A stretch of DNA of 50,396 nt from the NCBI RefSeq assembly GCF_001562415.1, contig NZ_LOEE01000055.1:1-50396 (forward strand). Reading direction: 5' to 3'. Each line of letters begins with the position of its first letter. The first letter of the stretch is position 1. Positions 33,697 to 43,280 of this stretch are shown here, in pieces. The notes below the pieces were generated by a model, which saw only the letters and a program-made list of their open reading frames with translations, was not told the DNA's origin and did no database searches. Origin of the DNA: Thermotalea metallivorans. GTDB taxonomy: Bacteria; Bacillota; Clostridia; Peptostreptococcales; Thermotaleaceae. Both the position numbers and the translations under genes were made by a program.

Positions 33697-35493
33697 ATGG
33701 AAAGGATGAAAACCGTCAGTTTGTGCATGATTGTAAAGGATGAAGAAAAATATTTGGAGAGATGTTTAAATAGTGTAAAGGATTTGGTAGATGAGATGAT
33801 TATTGTGGATACGGGATCAAAGGATCGTACCCTTTCCATTGCTGAAAAATTTGGGGCTATTGTAAAGCATTATGCCTGGGATGATCATTTCAGCAATGCC
33901 AAAAATTATTCCCTTCAATTTGCCAGCAAACACTGGATTCTATTAATGGACGGGGATGATGAATTTTGCAGTGAAGACAAAGAAAAATTTATTGAGCTTA
34001 TCAACAACTCCCAAAAAGACGGCCATTATTTTAAAACCTTGAGCTTTGCCGGAGAGAAGCCGGGGAGGGATACCGTATCCAATCTGAATCTTAGACTTCT
34101 TAGGAATAATCAACGCTATAAATTTGTTGGAGCGATCCATGAACAAATTGCCCGGGTGGATGGAAAAATAGATTACCGTAATTTTTCAACAGAGAATATT
34201 CGTGTTTTTCATTATGGTTATTTGAACCAAGTGGCTGTCGAAAAAAATAAAAGAAACCGGAATATTGCCATCATTGAAAAAGAATTAAAGGAAGATCCGG
34301 GAAATAAATTCCATTTATTTAACTTAGGCAATGAATATTATGCCATGGGGGAGAAGGAGAAAGCCCTCAGTCTATACGACGAAGCATATAATCACCTTGA
34401 CTTCCATGTGGGATTTGCACCTAAACTGGTTATTCGCCGGATTATGTGTCTCGAGGAGTTGGGCAGACACGGGGAGGCTTTGGCAGAGATCGAAAAAGGG
34501 ATGACGCATTTCCCAAATTTTACGGATCTAGAGTTTATTAGAGGATGGATCCATTTCACCGATGGAAGATATACCCTTGCCATTGACCGTTTCAAACGAT
34601 GTCTGGAGCTTGGGGAACCCCCGATCCAGCTGGAATTCCTTAATGGGGCGGGGACATTCAGGCCTTATCAAGCTCTGGGAGAGATCTATTATAAATTTGA
34701 AGATTATGAGAAAGCTTTGATTTGTTTTGAAAATTCACTGAAATTAAATCCCAATGCTCGGCATATTCTCTATAGGATTGCAAAGATTTTCAATAAGATG
34801 TACGAGGAGAAAAAAATTGTTTCATATAAAATTGCACAATATTTTCACCTTCATCATGGGCCGAGTCTTTTGTGCATTGCGGATATCCTCATGCAAGAAG
34901 GATTATATGATTTGGCCCAAGGGTACTTGGAAAAGGCTGGGGAAATGGTAGAAGACCATCATGAAATCAATTTTATCATGGGGAAAAACTTATTCTATCA
35001 AAAAAGATTTGATGAAGCTTTAGAAAGATTGGAAAGGGTTAATGCAAATCATCCCCAGTATGGGGAGAGTTTGAAGAAAAAATTCATAATACATCTGATC
35101 CGAAATGACAGGGAGGTATCCTCCGTTCTGGGAAAATTAAAAGAGATCGGGGATGATTTCGGTTATCGGGTATGTTTGCAGCTGTATTCAATTGCTCAAG
35201 GGGAGAACAAGGCCATTTTGTCGGAAGAGGATGACCCTGCCCAATGTTTAGGGATAACCATGGAGATTTTGGAGGACTTATTGAAGGTGCGAGCATTTGT
35301 TTTGTTTGAAAAACTACTCAATGTATTGAACTATATCCATTCCGACCAAGTCTTATTGGCACTGGCGAAACTCTATTATCACCATGGATTCAAAGGAATG
35401 GCAGCCAGGGAGGTTCTTCGGTCCATCCAAGAACTCTCTGCCATTGACCGGACAGGAGTAGAGATACTGTATGATGGGTATCAAGGGCATTAA
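33697..35493 (+). CDS. GT2 glycosyltransferase with C-terminal TPR array
   Basis: A 598-residue cytosolic enzyme. The GT-A domain (about 1-210) begins VSLCMIVKDEEKYLERCLNS, has IIVDTGSKDRT, and a DxD-type LLMDGDDEF (about 85), in line with family-2 glycosyltransferases that recognise protein or lipid acceptors. Residues about 210-560 hold repeated TPR helices (FHLFNLGNEYYAMGEKEKAL, PYQALGEIYYKFEDYEKALI), typical of acceptor-binding scaffolds. ATG 33697 is chosen because GGGGGAG precedes it; the upstream GTG in frame lacks spacing. It follows the repeat-protein gene on the same strand and precedes another glycosyltransferase gene by 33 bases. Glycosylating the repeat protein is a hypothesis. 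Confidence 0.85.
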   Translation: MERMKTVSLCMIVKDEEKYLERCLNSVKDLVDEMIIVDTGSKDRTLSIAEKFGAIVKHYAWDDHFSNAKNYSLQFASKHWILLMDGDDEFCSEDKEKFIELINNSQKDGHYFKTLSFAGEKPGRDTVSNLNLRLLRNNQRYKFVGAIHEQIARVDGKIDYRNFSTENIRVFHYGYLNQVAVEKNKRNRNIAIIEKELKEDPGNKFHLFNLGNEYYAMGEKEKALSLYDEAYNHLDFHVGFAPKLVIRRIMCLEELGRHGEALAEIEKGMTHFPNFTDLEFIRGWIHFTDGRYTLAIDRFKRCLELGEPPIQLEFLNGAGTFRPYQALGEIYYKFEDYEKALICFENSLKLNPNARHILYRIAKIFNKMYEEKKIVSYKIAQYFHLHHGPSLLCIADILMQEGLYDLAQGYLEKAGEMVEDHHEINFIMGKNLFYQKRFDEALERLERVNANHPQYGESLKKKFIIHLIRNDREVSSVLGKLKEIGDDFGYRVCLQLYSIAQGENKAILSEEDDPAQCLGITMEILEDLLKVRAFVLFEKLLNVLNYIHSDQVLLALAKLYYHHGFKGMAAREVLRSIQELSAIDRTGVEILYDGYQGH

Positions 35494-35526
35494 AAACATA
35501 AAGGGCATATGAAGGCAGGTGTAGAA

Positions 35527-37521
35527 ATGGAAAAGAAGGTAAGGGTTTTGGTAGGAAGTCCTGTGCGGCAAAGGCCGGAAATTTTACGGGAATTTTTAAC
35601 TTCTTTAGCCAGTCTCCATAAGGAGGGCTTGGAAATACATTTTTACTTTGTTGATGATAATGATTGCAGGGAATCTACCCTCCTATTGGAGAATTTTTAT
35701 AAAGTAGTGGATGGAACGGTAAAAATTCAGGCAGGGGAACGTATAGATACCTATGTTTGCAATGAGGAAACCCATCATTGGAAGGAACACTTGATCTGGA
35801 AAGTGGCAGCGTATAAGAATGCTATGATAAAATATTGCATGGATCAGGACTATGATTATTTGTTTTTAGTTGATTCGGATATTGTTTTGCATCCCAAAAC
35901 ATTGAAACACCTTGTTGAAACGGAAAAAGACATCATTGCTGAAGTTTTTTGGACCAAATGGTATCCCGATTCTCCGGAGCTGCCCCAGGTATGGTTGCAG
36001 GATCAGTATACGCTGACGGAAGAAATAAAAGGAAGGGGGAGTGTCCAAGACAGGGAGAGTGCAAAGGATTTAAGATTTCTCGAAAAACTAAAACAGCCGG
36101 GCGTTTATGCGGTGGGCGGATTAGGGGCATGTACTTTAATCAGTAGAAAAGCCCTAAAAGCCGGAGTGAATTATAACAAGATTTACAATATTTCTTTTTG
36201 GGGGGAAGACAGACATTTTTGCATAAGGGCAGCGGCCTTAGGGTTTCAATTATATGCAGATACCCATTATCCCCCTTATCATATTTATCGACAGCAGGAT
36301 TTAGAGGGGGTAGAGGCTTATAAAAAACAGTTTGAAGGAAATGAAAACAGAAAATGGGTGGCATGGCATAGGCCAATGGCAGATACAAAGGAAGTCATAG
36401 ACGTCATCAAAGATTTTGTGATCAGTTATCTATCTTGTGACTACCGGATTGCCACCGGCTTTGAGGGATTGGCCCATGTATCGTCTTCCTATGCCCGCAA
36501 GCTGTTTGCAAGACAAAAAGAAATCCTTGATTATCAGATAAAACATGGCCTTGTCTGCGAGGCCCTCCCCTTGGATGTTGACGTTTCAAGATTTGATCCC
36601 ATATCAGGAAAGGCAGAGGCAAATCTGTCTTTTGCATTAAAAATAAAGGGAAAAGAAAAAATGGAGCGGCGGTTTACGGCCAATCTCCATCTCGTCCATG
36701 CTGATCAAAAAAAATGGATCGTGGAGTTTATGGCTTTTAAAAATGATAGGGGGGAGAGTTTGCTGGGATTTTCATTGATAGATTTGCTGGAAGAAAAGAT
36801 CAGAATAGACAAAGATAGAAACAATAAGCTGACATTGGCCATGCTTGTCCGGAATGAGGCAAATAAGTTTTTGAAGCAAACCTTGACCCATGCGGCCCGG
36901 TATATCGACAAAGCCATTATTTTGGACGATGGAAGCACAGACAATACGGTTCAGGTATGCAGGGAGACCCTCAAAAGAATCCCATTAAAAATTATTTCCA
37001 ATGGACAATCAAATTTTCACAATGAAATTCTTTTGAGAAAACAGTTGTGGGATCTTACGGTTGCCACGAGACCTGATTGGATTTTATGTTTAGATGCCGA
37101 TGAAATATTTGAAGACCGGATCATAGATCATATAGATCAACTAATGAATCAATCTTCCTTTGATTATTACGGTTTCAGACTCTATGATTTATGGGATGAA
37201 ACCCATTATAGGGAAGATGCCTATTGGCAAGCCCACTTTCATTACAAAATCTTTTTCATAAGATACCAGCCCAATTATCAGTATACTTGGCATGAAACAC
37301 CGCAACATTGCGGGAGATTTCCCAATAATATTCATCTGCTGAACGGATGTGACTGCCATATTCGGTTGAAGCATTATGGGTGGGCAAATGAAGCCTTGAG
37401 GCTGGAAAAATATAAAAGATACATGACCCTCGATCCAGAAGGAAAGTATGGAGATATCCGTCAGTATCAGAGTATTTTGGATGAAAGGCCCAGGCTGATA
37501 AAGTTTGAGGAAAGAGAATAG
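35527..37521 (+). CDS. Two-domain glycosyltransferase (two GT2-like modules)
   Basis: A 664-residue fusion. The N-terminal module (about 1-270) resembles GT-A enzymes with VRVLVGSPVRQRPEIL, FYFVDDND, and a DxD at YLFLVDSDIVLHPK (about 115), then GGLGACTLISRKAL and FWGEDRHFCIRA. A linker of about 150 residues follows. The C-terminal module (about 430-640) is a second GT2 domain: LTLAMLVRNEANKFL, AIILDDGSTDNTVQV, and ILCLDADEIFEDR. Two catalytic centres imply two sequential sugar transfers. ATG 35527 is preferred over 35509 because CAGGTG sits just upstream. No membrane segment is present. It follows the TPR glycosyltransferase in one operon. Confidence 0.85.
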   Translation: MEKKVRVLVGSPVRQRPEILREFLTSLASLHKEGLEIHFYFVDDNDCRESTLLLENFYKVVDGTVKIQAGERIDTYVCNEETHHWKEHLIWKVAAYKNAMIKYCMDQDYDYLFLVDSDIVLHPKTLKHLVETEKDIIAEVFWTKWYPDSPELPQVWLQDQYTLTEEIKGRGSVQDRESAKDLRFLEKLKQPGVYAVGGLGACTLISRKALKAGVNYNKIYNISFWGEDRHFCIRAAALGFQLYADTHYPPYHIYRQQDLEGVEAYKKQFEGNENRKWVAWHRPMADTKEVIDVIKDFVISYLSCDYRIATGFEGLAHVSSSYARKLFARQKEILDYQIKHGLVCEALPLDVDVSRFDPISGKAEANLSFALKIKGKEKMERRFTANLHLVHADQKKWIVEFMAFKNDRGESLLGFSLIDLLEEKIRIDKDRNNKLTLAMLVRNEANKFLKQTLTHAARYIDKAIILDDGSTDNTVQVCRETLKRIPLKIISNGQSNFHNEILLRKQLWDLTVATRPDWILCLDADEIFEDRIIDHIDQLMNQSSFDYYGFRLYDLWDETHYREDAYWQAHFHYKIFFIRYQPNYQYTWHETPQHCGRFPNNIHLLNGCDCHIRLKHYGWANEALRLEKYKRYMTLDPEGKYGDIRQYQSILDERPRLIKFEERE

Positions 37522-37597
37522 GCCGTTGATGCATCTTTTCATGACAAAAAAGATAAAAAAAGTATAAGAATGATTTAATGAAAAGGGGAATTATAGA

Positions 37598-38104
37598 ATG
37601 TTGAATAACAGTTTGCAGCCCTATAATCGAAGGGATGCCGTTGCCTATGCAAGGCAATGGGCTCTGGGACGGAATCCAAGATATGCTGATTTTGAAAAAA
37701 TGGGGGGTGACTGTACAAACTTTGCTTCCCAGGTGCTTCATGCCGGGGGCTGTCCCATGAATTACAGTCCCAACGGGTGGTACTATCGCAGTTTAAATGA
37801 TCGAGCTCCTGCATGGACCAGTGTAAAATACCTGCATAGATTTCTCCTGTATAATCGATCCACGGGACCTGTGGCGAAGGAGACGGACTTGTATGGCATT
37901 ACCTTGGGAGATTTAATCCAATTAGATTTTGAGGATGACGGCATATACAACCATACACCTGTGGTGGTGGAGATTCTTCCGGGAGAAAGGCGACTGGACA
38001 AAATATTGATTGCAGCCCATACCATTGACCGCATCGATTATCCTGTATCAAACTATACTTTTCAAAAAATAAGATTTCTTCATATTTTGGGGTACAGGAG
38101 ATAG
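37598..38104 (+). CDS. Amidase-6 (CHAP-like) domain protein
   Basis: A 168-residue protein of the amidase_6 family, related to papain-like NlpC/CHAP folds. RDAVAYARQWALGRNPRY and the nucleophile region GGDCTNFASQVLHAGG (Cys about 39) are clear, with YNHTPVVVEI (His about 118) as the catalytic histidine. Such domains are often attached to spore or wall hydrolases; here it stands alone without signal peptide. It follows the glycosyltransferases by 76 bases with AAAAGGGGAATTATAG. Role in the surface cluster is inferred only. It may act on peptide or amide bonds in the mother cell or spore. Confidence 0.85.
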   Translation: MLNNSLQPYNRRDAVAYARQWALGRNPRYADFEKMGGDCTNFASQVLHAGGCPMNYSPNGWYYRSLNDRAPAWTSVKYLHRFLLYNRSTGPVAKETDLYGITLGDLIQLDFEDDGIYNHTPVVVEILPGERRLDKILIAAHTIDRIDYPVSNYTFQKIRFLHILGYRR

Positions 38105-38215
38105 GTATAAAATTACCTGTCTCTTGGTATTTATCCATAGGTTTTGTGTTATAATGGGATTATAAGATGACAAATAAGAAGAGGACAAAGGACGGAAAGG
38201 AACGAAGATTTGGCT

Positions 38216-39973
38216 ATGAAGACATTGCTTACCACGCTGCATTCGAAATATATCCATGCTTCACTGGCTTTGCAGTATTTAAAAAGCTACTGCAAAAACG
38301 AATTCGAAAATATGGAAATCAGAGAATATACCGTAAATCATGATGCAGATTATATACTGGGGGAGATTTATAAAGGAAAATATGACTTGGTATGCTTTTC
38401 CTGCTACCTATGGAATATATCTGAAACGCTGACCATCGGGAAGAATTTAAAAAAGGTGAATCCCCAAGTTACGATTGTTCTTGGAGGGCCGGAAGTAAGT
38501 TTTGATGCCGTGGATCTGATGGAACAACATGATTTTATCGACTATATTGTCATAGGAGAGGGTGAGGTTACCTTTCAGGAGCTACTAAGGTATATATGCA
38601 AGGGGCAAGGGAAATTGGAAGACATCCGGGGCATAGCCTACAGGAGGGACGGATGTGTTTATCAAACGGAAGAGCGGGAACTCATTCAAGAGTTAGATGC
38701 AATTCCTTCGCCTTTTTCTGAAGGATTAGAAGGCTACGAAAACAAGATTATTTACTATGAAAGTTCCAGAGGATGTCCCCATAACTGCAAATATTGTCTT
38801 TCTTCCACTATAAAAGGTGTGAGATTTTTCTCCTTGGATCGCGTGAAAAAGGATTTGGACCTTTTCTTAAAAGAGAAAGTGAAACAGGTTAAATTTGTTG
38901 ATAGAACCTTCAATGCCAAAAAGAGCCACAGTTTAGAAATCATGAAATATATCCAAAAAAGGGACAATGGGTATACCAATTTTCACTTTGAAATCACGGC
39001 AGACTTGTTGGATGAAGAAACATTGGAATTTTTATCCCAGGTCAGGGAAGGGCTGTTTCAGTTTGAAGTAGGTGTCCAAACCACCTATGATGTAACCATG
39101 GAAGCCATTGACCGCAGGGTGAATTTTGACAAGTTAAGCAAGACGGTAAAAAAAATTTCAGAATTTAGGAACATACACCTACATTTGGACTTGATTGCAG
39201 GGCTGCCTTATGAGAATTTCCAGCGTTTTCGAACATCTTTTGATGAAGTGTATGCCCTCAAGCCGGAAAAATTGCAGCTAGGATTTTTAAAACTGCTGAA
39301 AGGCTCTGGTATTCGAAGGGATGAAAAATTCCATGATTATATTTATAAAGATGAAGCCCCTTATGAGGTATTGGCCAACCGGTATATAAGTTATGATGAA
39401 ATGCTTCAGCTAAAAATGATGGAAGAAATGGTAGAGATATATTATAATTCCCATGGCTTTGATTATGCCGTGGCTTTCATCCTGTGCAATTTTTATGATC
39501 GTCCTTCTGATTTTTATTTGGATTTAGCCCATTATTGGGAAGAATCGGGATACCATCGTACTTCCCATGGCAGAAATGAATTATATGAGATTTTGCTGAA
39601 ATTTTATGGGCATAGAAGTTTTGAAGCAAAGGATATTTTTCAGGAAATTCTTAAATTTGATTATGTAAGGCAGGGAAAGGGTGCGCTACCAGACTTTTTT
39701 CACCATGGAGAGAATAGAGATTTCAAAAACAGAATGCATCGCTTCTTGCAGGATCAGGGGAATATTGCCCAATACCTGCCTCAATATGAAGGGCTTCCTG
39801 TCAAGCAGATTCTCAAAAAGGTGCATTTTGAAAGCTTTGCCTATGATATTCTAAAAATTATTCAGAATCCCCGTTGCCTTTCGATAGAAAGGGAGCCTAT
39901 CACGCTGCTCTTTGACTATGACTTGAAGCATAAGGTTTTTGCCAAATCCAAATTCTACAAAGTCTATTTATAA
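38216..39973 (+). CDS. B12-binding domain radical SAM protein (DUF4080 type)
   Basis: A 585-residue enzyme. The N-terminal half (about 1-140) is a cobalamin-binding-like Rossmann domain with LLTTLHSKYIHASLALQYLK and IVLGGPEVSFD. The radical SAM core is at about 175-370. Its cluster motif ESSRGCPHNCKYCLSS (CxxxCxxC) binds a 4Fe-4S centre that cleaves SAM. The C-terminal 200 residues fit DUF4080, found in Clostridia with unknown substrate. ATG 38216 follows GGAAAGGAACG; a TTG at 38210 is an alternative. The next gene starts 13 bases after the stop. Confidence 0.9.
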   Translation: MKTLLTTLHSKYIHASLALQYLKSYCKNEFENMEIREYTVNHDADYILGEIYKGKYDLVCFSCYLWNISETLTIGKNLKKVNPQVTIVLGGPEVSFDAVDLMEQHDFIDYIVIGEGEVTFQELLRYICKGQGKLEDIRGIAYRRDGCVYQTEERELIQELDAIPSPFSEGLEGYENKIIYYESSRGCPHNCKYCLSSTIKGVRFFSLDRVKKDLDLFLKEKVKQVKFVDRTFNAKKSHSLEIMKYIQKRDNGYTNFHFEITADLLDEETLEFLSQVREGLFQFEVGVQTTYDVTMEAIDRRVNFDKLSKTVKKISEFRNIHLHLDLIAGLPYENFQRFRTSFDEVYALKPEKLQLGFLKLLKGSGIRRDEKFHDYIYKDEAPYEVLANRYISYDEMLQLKMMEEMVEIYYNSHGFDYAVAFILCNFYDRPSDFYLDLAHYWEESGYHRTSHGRNELYEILLKFYGHRSFEAKDIFQEILKFDYVRQGKGALPDFFHHGENRDFKNRMHRFLQDQGNIAQYLPQYEGLPVKQILKKVHFESFAYDILKIIQNPRCLSIEREPITLLFDYDLKHKVFAKSKFYKVYL

Positions 39974-39986
39974 AGGAGAGTTGTCC

Positions 39987-40736
39987 ATGAATGTATTGCA
40001 GGATATACTGGAAATCAATAAAGAGATTCTGCCCAAAAGCCTTCGATTGACCATAAAAAACTGGCCTATCATTTTTACGGGTTTTGTATATGCCCTCATT
40101 TTACTCTTGTTGGGACGGACTGTTTTTTTATTTTCTATCTTGGCGGGGATCATTATCACTCTGGTGCAAAGCGCCCTGTTTTCCAATTATCTTTATTTGA
40201 TTGAAAATATTATTCAGTACGGAAAGATTGATTTTCAAGATTTTAAACAAGGATTTAAAGTGTACATCTGGAAAATTTATGGAATTCTGTTTGTAATTTG
40301 GTTTGTAAACTATGGTGCTGCCCTCTTTTTAAGTCCCATATTCAGCATTCGCATAGGTTTTGTTTCCCTATGGGCCCTCATACAGTTAGTTGCTTTTATT
40401 CTCTTAAACTGTCTGCCGGAGGTAATTTATCAAAAGCATTATCATGTGGGGGAAAGCTTTCGCTATTGTTTTGAATTTATCAAAGAAAACTGGTTCAACT
40501 GGTTTGTTCCCAACGTTATATTGGGCGTCCTATTGGTGCTGATTACGGGGAGAGGTTTAAGCTCCAGCCTGTTTTTCGGTGGAGACTTGTTTTCACTGTC
40601 TGTTTCTTCCCTTGCGGTCTATGGGGTGGCTCAATTTCTCTTGACCTTTATCATGGTATACCGAGGGCTGCTTTTTCAAATTTTAAGTACTTCTTCCAGG
40701 AGAAAAAGGATGTTTATGCGCAATATGTATCGATAA
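39987..40736 (+). CDS. Integral membrane protein, unknown function
   Basis: A 249-residue protein with about five or six hydrophobic segments (IIFTGFVYALILLLLG, LFSILAGIIITLVQSALF, IYGILFVIWFVNYGAALFL, FVSLWALIQLVAFILLN, FVPNVILGVLLVLITG, and VYGVAQFLLTFIMVYR). There is a cytoplasmic basic end RRKRMFMRNMYR. AAAGGAGAGTTGTCC precedes ATG 39987. No family recognised. It is directly behind the radical SAM gene and ends in a strong terminator, so the pair is one transcript. Confidence 0.75.
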   Translation: MNVLQDILEINKEILPKSLRLTIKNWPIIFTGFVYALILLLLGRTVFLFSILAGIIITLVQSALFSNYLYLIENIIQYGKIDFQDFKQGFKVYIWKIYGILFVIWFVNYGAALFLSPIFSIRIGFVSLWALIQLVAFILLNCLPEVIYQKHYHVGESFRYCFEFIKENWFNWFVPNVILGVLLVLITGRGLSSSLFFGGDLFSLSVSSLAVYGVAQFLLTFIMVYRGLLFQILSTSSRRKRMFMRNMYR

Positions 40737-40737
40737 A

Positions 40738-40770
40738 AAGGGTGACTCTTTTGGTCACCTTCTTTTTTTG
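40738..40770 (+). terminator. Rho-independent terminator
   Basis: AAGGGTGAC and GTCACCTT form the stem around TCTTTTG, followed by CTTTTTTT. It ends the radical SAM/membrane protein transcript against the convergent DUF3892 gene. Confidence 0.85.
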
Positions 40771-40773
40771 CAT

Positions 40774-40998
40774 TTAGAATGTAGGAAAATCTTCCAGGTA
40801 TTTATATCTGCCTGCTGATGAAGTAGGCTGCAGATATTCCCTTCCGGCATCGTTAATTTCTACACGGACATTGTCAATCAGGCCAGCCTTTGCTGCGTCA
40901 ATGGCACGCTCAATGGTTAATACATTTCCATCGTCAAGTTTTATGCTTTGGACACTGCCATCATGAAATTTCCTTACGGCAACAATTTTATGTTTCAT
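40774..40998 (-). CDS. DUF3892 family protein (74 aa)
   Basis: A 74-residue protein, MKHKIVAVRKFHDGSVQSIK then LDDGNVLTIERAIDAAKAGL and a tail with TSSAGRYKYLEDFP. This matches the small DUF3892 family of Firmicutes, of unknown function. The ATG at 40998 has AGAGGTGATC just upstream on the minus strand. It appears to be a monocistronic gene. Confidence 0.82.
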   Translation of the reverse strand: MKHKIVAVRKFHDGSVQSIKLDDGNVLTIERAIDAAKAGLIDNVRVEINDAGREYLQPTSSAGRYKYLEDFPTF

Positions 40999-41139
40999 TT
41001 GATCACCTCTTAATTTCATTATCTGTAGACAAATAAAAAAATATGTGATGCAAATTCAACATGAAATAGTATAAACAAGGAAAAAATAAATAAAATAATG
41101 TTTTGTGCAAGAAATTGGACGATGAAATCAGGTGGAAAA

Positions 41140-42352
41140 ATGACAAAAGACCAGACAATAAAAATATTTGCCTTATCCTTTGTACCCTTTATCATGGTTT
41201 TAGGAAATTCTATGCTGATTCCTGCGTTGGCAGACATAAAAAGGGAGCTGCAAATCAGCCAGTTGGAAGCAAATCTGATTATCAGCTATTTTTCTTTTTC
41301 GGCAGCGTTGGTGATTCCATTTTTGGGATTTGTTTCTGATAGAATCGGAAAAAAATGTAATGATTCCGGCATTGATTGTATATGGTATAGGGGGACTGGT
41401 ATCAGGTTTTGCAAGCCTTATTTCCCGGGAACCCTATCCATGGATCCTATGGGGGAGAATTATTCAAGGCTTTGGAGCCGCCGGAACATCTCCCATTGCC
41501 ATGGCACTGGTCAGTGATACCTTTTCTACGACAGAAAAAAGTAAGGCTTTGGGGATCATGGAAGCATCCAATGGGGTGGGCAAGGTTGTCAGTCCTGTTT
41601 TAGGGTCCCTCATTGCCATGATTATTTGGTATCTCATTTTTTTTACTTATTCTTTTTTGACGATTCCCATAGGCGTCATGATCTGGTTTATTATCAAAGA
41701 GGAGAGGAGTCATGGAGAACGTAAAAACTTGAAAATATATTTTGGGGAAATCTTTGCTATTCTTAAGGCAAAGGGGCTATCCCTGATCCTTTGCCTTGCT
41801 GGCGGCTTTCTTACTTTATTTATTTTATATGGTATTTTGGCAAATATTTCAGATATTATCGGAGGAGAACTCAAAAGAAATGTTTTGAAAAGGGGGTTTA
41901 TTGTTGCGCTGCCTGTCATGACCATGTCTATTGTTGCCTATTGGTCCGGGGCCTATTTAAAAAATAAGGAAACCCTTTACAAAAAACTTGTTGCGGGGAG
42001 CTTGACAGCATGTGTTGTATGCTTGTTGGTGATGCCTTTTTTGAAAATGCTTCTTTACAGGCTGATAGTCCTGGAAGCTATCGGCATTGCTGTGGGGGCA
42101 GCCTTGACAGCCCTGAATATCTTTGTCACAAGCTGTGCACCACCGGGGAAGAGGGGCGTCGTGACAGCGGTGTATAATAGTTTTCGTTTTCTTGGTATTG
42201 CCCTGGGACCCGTTTTTTTCACCAGTTTTTACAAAAGTGCCCTGAAACCGGGAGCATTGACAGCTATGGCAGGAGGACTGGCCTTATTTATTCATATGTA
42301 TTTGCAATCAGATCTAATGTTGGAGTATTTTGGCGTAAAAAAATTAAGATAA
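41140..42352 (+). pseudogene. MFS transporter with a -1 frameshift in an A7 tract
   Basis: A 12-TM major facilitator family transporter split in two frames. The first 72 residues from ATG 41140 give TM1-TM2 and the loop motif GFVSDRIGKK, the MFS signature. The run of seven A's at 41349-41355 then puts the rest out of frame; the protein continues in the other frame as VMIPALIVYGIGGLVSGFAS to the stop at 42352. Adding one A restores GKKNVMIPAL. All downstream motifs (GRIIQGFGAAGTSPIAMALV, MEASNGVGKVVSPVLGS) are intact. So it is a recent frameshift, a sequencing error in a homopolymer, or slippage-dependent expression. The substrate is unknown; drug efflux is common in the family. Confidence 0.8.
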
Positions 42353-42432
42353 ATCAAGGATAGGAAAAAGGAAATTTCCATGAAATAAAGAAATAAAGAA
42401 TAAATATCAAAAACCGGAAAATGGGTGATAGC

Positions 42433-43260
42433 TTGAAAAGGGTATTGATTCATCATAACCAAAAACAGGAAAGCATCGCTGTGCGAGAAGCATTGACAGA
42501 ACATTTAAAGAGGATCGGGTTTATCGTCACCGAGGACCATCCCGACATTATTATCGTCATTGGTGGCGATGGGACCATGCTGAGTGCCATACGACAATAT
42601 AAATTTCTACAAAAACCTTTTATCGGTATCAATACAGGAACCCTTGGTTTTTTGCCTGCCATATCTCCCGAAAATTTAGCAAAGCTGGCCGATTGTCTGA
42701 AGGAGAGAAAATATGATCTCCATAGCTATCCTCTAATCAAAGCCAGGGTAAAAACAAATGATGAAGAAATCATAGAAGATTATGGGTTTAATGAAATCGT
42801 GATCAAGCATTTAGAACCCAGATTGATGGAGGCGAAAATATATATCAACGGACAGCCCTTTAATTATTTTACGGGGGACGGCTTTATTATTGCTACCCCC
42901 ATAGGTGCCACAGGCTATGGAATATGGGCCGGAGGCGTGGCTACCCACTCCGAATTGCCCCTGTATCAGTTGATTCCTATTCATCCCAATGACAATAGCG
43001 TAAACAGGCCTTTAAAGACACCTATGATTATTCCTTTGGATACGGTCATTCGATTTGAAATTATGAAATCTTTGAGCCGTGAAATCCTAATTGCCTGCGA
43101 CGGCGTCAAGATGGAGAAGCATTCCATATCGGAGATAGAGGTTTCTGTGGCGGATATGCCTATACGGATTCTTCGCATAGGCGAATTTAACTATTTCGAC
43201 GATTTTAAGAAAAAAATTGTGGATAAGGGGGAGCTCAGGACAATTCATGAAAATTTATAA
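42433..43260 (+). CDS. nadK: NAD kinase
   Basis: ATP-dependent phosphorylation of NAD to NADP in the cytosol. The catalytic motifs are VIGGDGTMLSAIR (GGDG), FIGINTGTLGFLP, the YGFNEIVIK strand, and TGDGFIIATPIGATGYG (about 150). TTG 42433 follows GGGTGATAGC and gives MKRVLIHHNQ and 275 residues. An ATG at 42421 has no good ribosome site but would add only four residues. Family length is 265-290 residues. Confidence 0.93.
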   Translation: MKRVLIHHNQKQESIAVREALTEHLKRIGFIVTEDHPDIIIVIGGDGTMLSAIRQYKFLQKPFIGINTGTLGFLPAISPENLAKLADCLKERKYDLHSYPLIKARVKTNDEEIIEDYGFNEIVIKHLEPRLMEAKIYINGQPFNYFTGDGFIIATPIGATGYGIWAGGVATHSELPLYQLIPIHPNDNSVNRPLKTPMIIPLDTVIRFEIMKSLSREILIACDGVKMEKHSISEIEVSVADMPIRILRIGEFNYFDDFKKKIVDKGELRTIHENL

Positions 43261-43280
43261 CCTTACAAGGGGGAAAGGGT

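Noticed and set aside
41103-41339. 78-codon frame inside the MFS gene start
   Set aside because: It is an out-of-frame shadow of the clearly MFS-like frame starting at 41140.
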